Shown here piece by piece: positions 56,708-64,000 of a stretch of 64,000 nt of DNA. Made by a program: the position numbers and the translations under genes. The stretch is from Voacanga thouarsii (lineage: Eukaryota > Streptophyta > Magnoliopsida > Gentianales > Apocynaceae), in the NCBI GenBank assembly GCA_026120185.1, contig JANUWF010001165.1, positions 3,596,001-3,660,000 on the forward strand, written 5' to 3'. The notes beneath the pieces are model-generated. The model made no database searches. It was not told where the DNA came from and saw only the letters and a program-made list of their open reading frames with translations. Positions within the stretch are counted from its first letter, which is position 1. Every line of letters starts with the position of its first letter.

Positions 56708-59700
56708 GTTACTGTGAAACCCTAACTAAAACCAACTCTAGAGTAAGGGGGTCGGGATGCATATCATATTTTCTTGCATGCATAAATATATTTTTGTATG
56801 ATTATATGTGCTTTAGATATATGGTTTGTAGTCTAGACGGCTCATTTGAGCTTAGTAAGAAAGAAGGGCAGCATGGTAATTTTGCTTGAGGAGGAAATAG
56901 GGAGATAGCTTGAGGATTAAATAGGAAAGATATTTGTGAGAGAAAATAAGAACAAGAGTTGTTGTGGTTTAGTGGTTAGAGCTTTGGAATTAATTCATGA
57001 GGTCTTGGGTTCAAATTTCATCATTTGAGTTTTAGCATGATTAAATTTTATTTTTGTTTAGGAAGGCTATTTTTGGCCCTTGCATGTCTTAGGGAGGAGT
57101 TGGAATGTTGTCCTAGGGGAGACATGAAAGGAATGTCCTAATTCTACTCTTTTGCCCTACAAAAATTTCTAAGGGATTCATACCCTTCTTGATCTCTAGC
57201 TTTCCTTACTTCTTAATCAATTAGGTTGTTCCATTTGTCTAAGCCATTTTATTACCAGAAAATTTCCAGCAAGCTTCTTTGATCTTGGAGTGTCGAAAAT
57301 GTCTGTGTGAGGATGTCTTCTTGACCGAAAATGGGGAGGAGTTGTGGAAGGTTCCCAAGAGAATTAATCTCCATGGTTGAACCTTCAAACTCCAACCTAT
57401 GTCTGTTCATCTTCTTCATGTAGTAAATTGGGAATTTTTCCAGCTTGTTGATCAGTCCAATAGTTAAAATGTTTATCCATCAATCCCTCTCAAATTCTGC
57501 CAGAAAAAGGACTATTTCATTTAGCTTGAGGACTAAAAATTCCAGGCAAAACCGGACTGCTCAAAAAATTGTGCAAACCAGAAAATTTTCTGGATAATTT
57601 TTGCAGCTTGGTGAGCCAAAAACCAAGCTGTTTCTTCCAGTTTTTCAACCAGAAATTCAACCTTTTTTTTTCTCCATAAAGAAGGATGAAAACCAGCCTT
57701 AAAGGACCCTTCAATGGCCCTTCAAACCTTATACAAGATAACTGAAAAAATGGCAGCAAAATCTGCCCAGAAATTTCCAGCAAACTTGCAAAAAATCTGT
57801 TCAGAATTCCAAGCTTTGTTTTCTTCTTCACCCTTGTCTGAAACATCCTCCATTTTTCTGTATAAACTCACCTTGAACAGCCATGAGTAGAGCTTCATCA
57901 TCATCTCCAGTCTTCTGCTCGAAAAATAGTTCCATGGCCGCTCCTAAAATCTCTCCATCAATCACTCCAATCAAACCATTAATTGAAGTCCAGAATTTTA
58001 GCGAGATATTTCAGCAAACTACCATAGATTAACCCTTAAACAACTAGAAAATTCTTTCACCATTGTACACCATATTTTGGCCACCCTAAGGCTCCATCAA
58101 ACAACATTCATTTCAGTAGAATTCTAGCAAGCCAGTTGGCCATTGTAGCTTCCCAAAAGACCTTCACTATCAAAGATCTACTTACCATATTTGCTACCAC
58201 AAAATATTCCCCAAAATTATTCTTTTTGAATTTCAAACAACCAGCCTTCCTTTTCCTCTCAAATCTGAAAATCTTATTACCAAAAACCATTCAAACAATT
58301 CAGCTACCCTTCTCCCACAAAGTTTCGGCCAGCTTCAACCAATTTCTTTCCATTCTCTCCAAACCTTCAAGAACACCTACTACCATTCTCACGCCTAAGA
58401 CCATCTAAAACTACTTCAATCTTCTCCAAAAACTCCAGATTATACCAACTCAACCTCATGAACCCATTCCTGCAATTTTTAACATCAAACTCGGAAATCA
58501 AAGTCTCACTTTTGGATCAAAAACCAGAATTTTCTTAAAGGCTCAAGAACGCCTTCAAGGTAAGCATGAGCAATCATCTTCATCTTCTTCCACCTTCAAC
58601 CTTCATAAGTATATACTAATGAACTCTTTCTCTCTCACTCTCTCTCTCTTGGCCGAATGGTTACTTCAACCATGGCCATATTTTCTTCTTCTCTCTTGGA
58701 CGGATTAAGTCTCCTAAGAGTAAGGCTTCTCTTGAAACGACTTCAAGGTAGTCATCATCCAAGTAAGCCTCTTCAACCTGCTCATTAAATCTTAGATTCA
58801 TGTCTCTAGAGTGTTTTCAAAAAGAATGGATTATGATTAAAGTTTGAACATGTGTTTTGTGTTGGAGTTGGGATTGAAGTATGAGAATGGATGTGTTTTG
58901 CGGTGGAGTTGAGATTAAAGCATGAATGAACGTGTGTATACGATGGAGTTAGGATTGATGCATAAGCTAATTGTCTTCATTGAATGTATGGCATCTTAGG
59001 GTTTGTTGCATGTCTTTGTGTCGTGAGTAGTATGAATGATCAAGCATGTTAGAGATTATGTCACATTTGGTGAATATGGTTTATGTTCATGCGTTCTTGT
59101 TAAGGCCATGAATATGATTATGTTAGTAGAGTTTGGATCATGTCTTGGTAAATTTGGATCTATGTTTTTATTCATGTTTTGGATGTTTTGTTGATTGGTA
59201 TAGAGTGTATGTTCATGATTATGGTTAGCCATAGGAATTATGATCATGACCTTATTGTCCCTAAACTAATTTTATTTCATCAATAAAATGATTAATACTA
59301 TAATTTCTTATAGTAATTTCAAAAAGTCTAGGAAAATGTGGATTTGGACTATTATATAAAATAATGATATTTTAGTCAAATAAATGATAGGTTTTATTAA
59401 AGAAATAAAATATATAGATATTATATATAATAGTAGTATCAAATAAAGCCTTTTATGTAAATAATCATAATAGGTAAAATATTAATTTTGTAAGTCTTAT
59501 ATTCATAAATACTATTAAAATTTACTTATTATCTTTTAATCAAAACCTATTAAAATTTACTTACAACTAATTTTAGTTACCAATTATTTTCTAACAATTA
59601 ATTATTAATAGATAATTATTTTAAATAATATCATCTAAGGCCTTGGAGCCTTCACCAAATAAACCCTAATTTATTTATAGCAAGTTTTAAACCTAAAACT

Positions 59701-60993
59701 TATTAGTATCTAATTCACAAACCCTAGTTATTTTAATATCAAACTAGATTTATCTTACAAACCTTTTATTTATTATCTAGCCTTAAAGCTTGGGACATTA
59801 GGGTTATGATTGTAGTAAGTTGAGCTAGGTTTATTTGTGGAAGTGAATTTTGTCTTGAGTTTAATTATAGCTTATGTTTGCCCTAGGCGGGGTTAGGTCA
59901 GCTGTTGGAGATCTTTAGTTTGAGCAAGGATCAAGTAAGTTCCTGCATAAAACTTGTTTGTTGCAAAAAGTTATTATGGCAAGCTAAACCCGAAGTTTGT
60001 GAACACTGATTTGGTAAAGGCAATTAGGGACTGTTTCCTTTCTTGTTTCAGTCAAACCAATCATTTGAAAAACAATAAGCAATTTTATTCAAACATTAAA
60101 CTGTTTCTAAAACCGATTTTGACAAAGACTTTGGAAACCCTTGATTACCATTTTTAAGTAAAGCTATGTTTTATCAGTTTTCTCCCAAGTGGGATGAACT
60201 ACGTTGAGTACTCAGTAAGGGTATGCTAGTAGTACTAGTTTTGAAGAGCAAGAGTGAGTATTCTAGCAGGAGGCCACCTCTAGAAGATTAACTCAACTTA
60301 GAGAAACGTCAGTACTACTTAGTCATGCCGGTCCGAGCTAGCAGGTTTCAGTCATGTGGACTATGTATTGCTGGAATGGACAACCAATTTTGTTTGGGTG
60401 TAGAGAATGAGGAGAATCTTACCCGGTAGGCCAATCACCTACCTTTTTTGTCTGTCTACACAAAGTGTGGCATTCTGACCATTGTATGGTTATGGGGCCC
60501 AACGTGTGGTAACCCATGGCCGCCCTTTTGAGTGGTTGATTTTATTACACCAGTATGGTTGCAAAGCAAAAACGCCACTCTTGCTTTTGAACTTTATTTA
60601 TTACTTGCCAGTATTTTCCTTATAAAGTTCTTACACCTTGCATTCATGAACTGTTTTCACTAAACACTCAAAGCACACACGGACATGCTGAGATTTTTAT
60701 CTCATTACCCTTTTCACCAAGATTTCAGGTCGATTCTGCTGTGGGGATGAGTAGCTAGTTGTTGCCTGCTTGGAAGATATTATGTTATTTAATTTATGTA
60801 ATGCTTTGGGAGTTGAGAGTGAACAATTGTTTTTTTTTTTATTTGCCTTGAATTTTTAGATTGTAATAAGTTTTAATTTTTGAAGTATTATTTTATTTTT
60901 GTTTGTGTGACCTAGTTATAAAGACCCATTGTCTTTTGGACGGGGCGAAATCCCCGACCCTGTTGGGCCTAGGTAGTAGGGTGTTACAGTTAC
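56708..60993 (+). mobile_element. GL solo LTR 3 with target duplication GTTAC
   Basis: A 4276-bp LTR (56713-60988), TGTGAAACCC to GTGTTACA, flanked by perfect GTTAC repeats at 56708-56712 and 60989-60993. No internal sequence is attached. It lies inside the GL2-F LTR in opposite orientation. The tRNA-like module is at 56956-57024 and the CT tract at 58625-58650. Confidence 0.95.
56956..57024 (+). promoter_or_regulatory. tRNA-like box A/box B module in GL solo LTR 3
   Basis: TGGTTTAGTGG (56965-56975, box A-like) and GGGTTCAAATTTC (57007-57019, box B-like), 252 bp from the LTR start. Confidence 0.55.
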
Positions 60994-62813
60994 AGTTAGC
61001 ACATTCACCTAATTGCATAGAACATTTAAGTGCACAAGATAAAATCTCATAAACTATGCATCAAACTAAGTGTATTTATCGCATAGCAACATGATACAAT
61101 TCCTATAGTCATAGAAGCAACGAGATTGCTAAACCTATCAGATCTCAACCTTCATGTTATGAAATTATAAGGAATTAAATCAATTTAGAAGGGTTTATAT
61201 AAAAAATATATAGTTTAATTATAATTTGATCAAAGCAGTAGTTTATCAATGACAGGGCAAAACAGAATGCATTTTTTACAAATCATATCACATAGCAATA
61301 CAGCTTTAAACACCATGAAATTTTGTATAGGACAACTTAGACATGTATAGAAACTCTTGTAAAATTTCAAGCCAATCTAAGTTGTTTTTTTTTTTTTTTT
61401 GGTAATTAGTTGTTCAAACTAACAACAATGCTACAGTAACCTCCATACTCTATTTTGGCAGTGTAGTAGAAAAATCACAAAGATAATAATACTAGTCTAA
61501 ATTGAGCAATTACAGTGGAAAAGTATTCCTTAGAAATCCTAGTTTAAGTATAATTTTCAAACAAAAATTCAAAAGAGAAGGGATTGAATCAAAGTTCCAA
61601 TCTTTTAGCAAAATCAAATCTTGGGATTCACTGTACAAACTATATTTGAAAGATCATATAAAATCAACCAAGTAATGTTTTAACTTAATTCTAATGGGAA
61701 AGTAACCTGGAAACATGTTAGAAACATATGGAATAAAAATATAGTAGTGTCATTGACAAAAAGTTTTCGGATTTGAAAGCAACTAGCCATAGATTCAACG
61801 ATACCAATTCACAATTCCAGCCTTAAATCAATAATCCAACATCACTCCACCATCAAATCACTCCCAATCTCCTCAAATTCATAACCCCAACATCAATCCA
61901 ACCTTTATACATCACCTCCAACTCATCACATTCATAAATAATCACCCAAATTTCAAATATCCACAAGAAATGCAAATTTACCCAACATGGACTTAATGAG
62001 TAAAACATGAATTAGCTCATAAGATGGATTCTAACTACTTAACCAACTGAAATACAATTGTAAACACTTCAAATTACAGCTTTGAAACACCTCAATCTTC
62101 AGATTTTTAACAAGAAATGCAAGTGTTTTAGTGGATAAAATTGAACAGGTCAGGGAAAGAGAAGGAAACGGTCAAGAGGGCTTGAGAGAATGCAAAAGAT
62201 GAAGTCTAATGTAACTGTGTGTGAAGGGCTGAAAGAAATGGGGATAAAAATCTGGAGTTTTCATTTTTTGAATGATGAATGGATGTTCAGGATAGAATAG
62301 CATATGTTATAAGGTATTTTTTCCCCTTATGATTAGGATTAAATAGAAATCAGTGGTTTAGATTATAATTAATCAATGGCCAAGATTGCCCTGCCATTAG
62401 TAAGGATGCGATGATCGTTTAACATATTTAGGGCTTCTAGGATTTTTGGTATAAAATAAATCAAAAAGAAATTATTTGGTGTAAATATAAATACAATATT
62501 AAAATTAGTCTTTCATCAATAAAAAATAAAAAAATAAAATAAAATTTGTTCAACTAATAAATAAGGCTAAAAATTGAAATAATTAAGATAGTGAAATAAA
62601 TTTTTTATTTAATAAAAATCAACATTAGGTCCTCAACAAAATTTCTTTTCCACATTACCTTAAAAAACAATTATTTTCAATAAATAGGTACGATAAACAC
62701 TTACTAATAATTAATTCTACATTCAAGACATAAAATTGATTATAAGTAAGTATCACATAATATTTACAAAAGTACATACAACATTCCTACATGAATATTT
62801 CACATAAAATCAA

Positions 62814-62815
<2 letters not shown>

Positions 62816-62857
<42 letters not shown>
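62816..62857. repeat. (AT)n microsatellite
   Basis: About 21 uninterrupted AT units inside the GL2-F LTR. Confidence 0.9.
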
Positions 62858-62860
<3 letters not shown>

Positions 62861-63310
62861 ATATAAAGTAGTGAAGGAGTTCTTACTTAAATTCTCACAA
62901 AATTTGGAAATATTCCCCCCTAGTATATTTCAATAAATTTCAAAATGATAATACACCTATATAGAAATCGTATTTTTGAGAAATATCATTTTTCTCCCCA
63001 AAGTATTTAATAAGGTTTTCTTCTCTCATAAAAATCACTCGCATACAAATTATTTGTTCTAGACATAAAATTATTCACTAATTAACATCACAATATAATC
63101 ACATATGTACACATAAATTTCCTACACATATGTTTCATTTGTAAATAATTGTTACAAAAAGGTAGTCGTGGAATTTATTCACATTAATACTTAATAAATA
63201 TACCCTAAATGTCAAGCCCTTAAATGCTATCTCACTTGTATATTTATGCATGAAAATTATGTATGAAAATTAATATATGAAAAAGATGTATGAAAATGCT
63301 GGGTGTTGCA

Positions 63311-63323
63311 TCATTCCCCACTT
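63311..63323 (-). promoter_or_regulatory. Polypurine tract of GL2-F
   Basis: Minus strand AAGTGGGGAATGA, directly before TGCAACACCC. The sequence just before it (GGACGAAATTCTTATAAG) matches the GL-B pre-tract GGACGAAATTCTTCTAAG. Confidence 0.8.
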
Positions 63324-64000
63324 ATAAGAATTTCGTCCACAAAATTCTCTATTGCCATACTTTATAACAAATTTGGATATCCCTCTTTTACCCGATTTTC
63401 GATTTTCCCATATCCCATCTTGGAGTCCATAATATTCTCGTAACATTTTGACTATAAGATTATTCTTATTCCTCAATTCTATAGTAGTACGTTCAAAAAT
63501 CTTCACCGATTTACTTACATAGCAGGGATTCAAATATAACTGCATTGGTTCATCATTTAACACGTGTTCTGTGTCTGGATTATACTTCTTTAGTTGAGAT
63601 ATATAAAGCATGCGATGAATTGCAGTTAAACCATTAGGAAGTTCCCGTTGATCTACTAAGAATGCAATCCTCTCAATAAATATCTGATATAGCATGGACT
63701 TAACTTTCTGTCTTTTGGTTATCTTTTTGTTTCCTTAGTTGGTGTCAGCTTCAGAAACACCAAATCACCTACTTGAAACTCCAATCCTCTTCTCCTATTA
63801 TAAGTGCAGCTGTTTTTGTCGACTTTGAGGAACTCTTCGTTGATCTTGCACTAATCTCACTTTCTTTTCTACTCAGGAATAAGTAAATGTTGAAGTAATC
63901 TAACAAGCCTCTTATGTTCATCTCTAGGTATTGAGTTAATTGTGAGTTATACATCACATGGAAGAGGTGAAGTCTTTTAAAACATCCGGATATTCCTTCA
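63324..64000 (-). pseudogene. GL2-F pol 3' end: integrase C-terminus and chromodomain relic
   Basis: The minus strand carries the same gypsy integrase C-terminal region as GL-A and GL-B, but diverged: HRMLYISQLKKYNPDTEHVL where GL-B has HDVFHVSQLKKYN, then VKIFERTTIELRNKNNLIV for the chromodomain start. The frame is open from 63695 to past the polypurine tract, so the normal stop is lost and the reading runs into the LTR. Upstream, at 63720-63960, the expected GDLVFLKLTP-type region is spread over different frames with stops. The fragment leaves the window at the right edge. Confidence 0.82.

Larger units (their letters stand above)
54565..63310 (-). repeat. 3' LTR of GL2-F, split by GL solo LTR 3
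   Basis: On the minus strand the LTR starts TGCAACACCCAGC at 63310, after the polypurine tract, and ends GGGGTGTTACA at 54565. Without the inserted solo LTR and one target copy (4281 bp) it is about 4465 bp, close to the GL length. The plus-strand TGTAACACCCCAC end and the GTCTTTATAA block near 54632 match the GL LTR end region, so GL2 is a related but diverged family. It contains a 35-bp tandem repeat (56307-56464) and an (AT)n run (62816-62857). Confidence 0.75.

Noticed and set aside
57517..57846. 109-codon minus-strand open frame in GL solo LTR 3
   Set aside because: Same LTR region as above; not conserved in frame or sequence between copies.
62020..62060. Box A-like GGTTAAGTAGTTAGAATCC in the GL2-F LTR (minus strand)
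   Set aside because: It resembles the GL module but lies about 1.27 kb from the LTR start and no box B-like sequence follows at the right distance.

Overview
This window looks like repeat-dense plant nuclear DNA, probably from a eudicot; the species cannot be read from it. Almost everything that can be recognised belongs to LTR retrotransposons of the Ty3/gypsy and Ty1/copia orders, nested in one another and decayed by stop codons, deletions and solo-LTR formation. I found no convincing host protein-coding gene, rRNA gene, functional tRNA gene or CRISPR array. AT-rich composition, plant-type primer-binding sites (tRNA-Asp and initiator tRNA-Met) and plant-lineage pol signatures (chromodomain gypsy, Athila-like, Sirevirus-like copia) all agree with a plant heterochromatic block.

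Layout. 1-5505: 3' end of a chromodomain gypsy element with giant LTRs (here called GL-A): integrase, chromodomain, polypurine tract and a 4.3-kb 3' LTR. It sits inside the left LTR of an Athila-like element (AL-1, 5506-19579). AL-1 itself contains a small gag-protease LTR element (NC, 8205 to about 12170) and a GL solo LTR (13225-17567, target duplication ATATG). 19580-29683: a second, 5'-truncated GL element (GL-B), whose integrase is split by a reverse-strand GL solo LTR (20342-24557, target duplication TGTTG). 29684-30291: a short chimera of copia and gypsy reverse-transcriptase relics. 30292-35105: Athila-like element AL-2 on the minus strand, with a 3' LTR and a relic plant-transposon-protein ORF. 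35106-40215: minus-strand Sirevirus-like remnant (3' LTR, env-like ORF relic, RNase H). 40232-42109: LTR of a third Athila-like element (AL-3) with an internal tandem duplication. 42129-51083: a structurally complete but coding-dead copia element on the minus strand. 51089-64000: two LTRs of a second giant-LTR family (GL2) on the minus strand, the right one attached to a pol relic; that LTR is split by a third GL solo LTR (56713-60988, target duplication GTTAC).

How the parts relate. None of the elements seen could move by itself: every pol relic has stops or lacks essential domains. The nesting gives relative ages: the AL elements and GL2 LTRs are hosts, the GL insertions are younger, and three of the five GL LTRs have already been reduced to solo LTRs by recombination. 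The observations most worth following are a tRNA-like box A/box B module at a fixed offset (251-253 bp) in all five GL LTRs, an array of four tetraloop hairpins with changing stem sequences in the copia leader, and a second polypurine-like motif about 1 kb upstream of the 3' LTR in two Athila-like elements on opposite strands.
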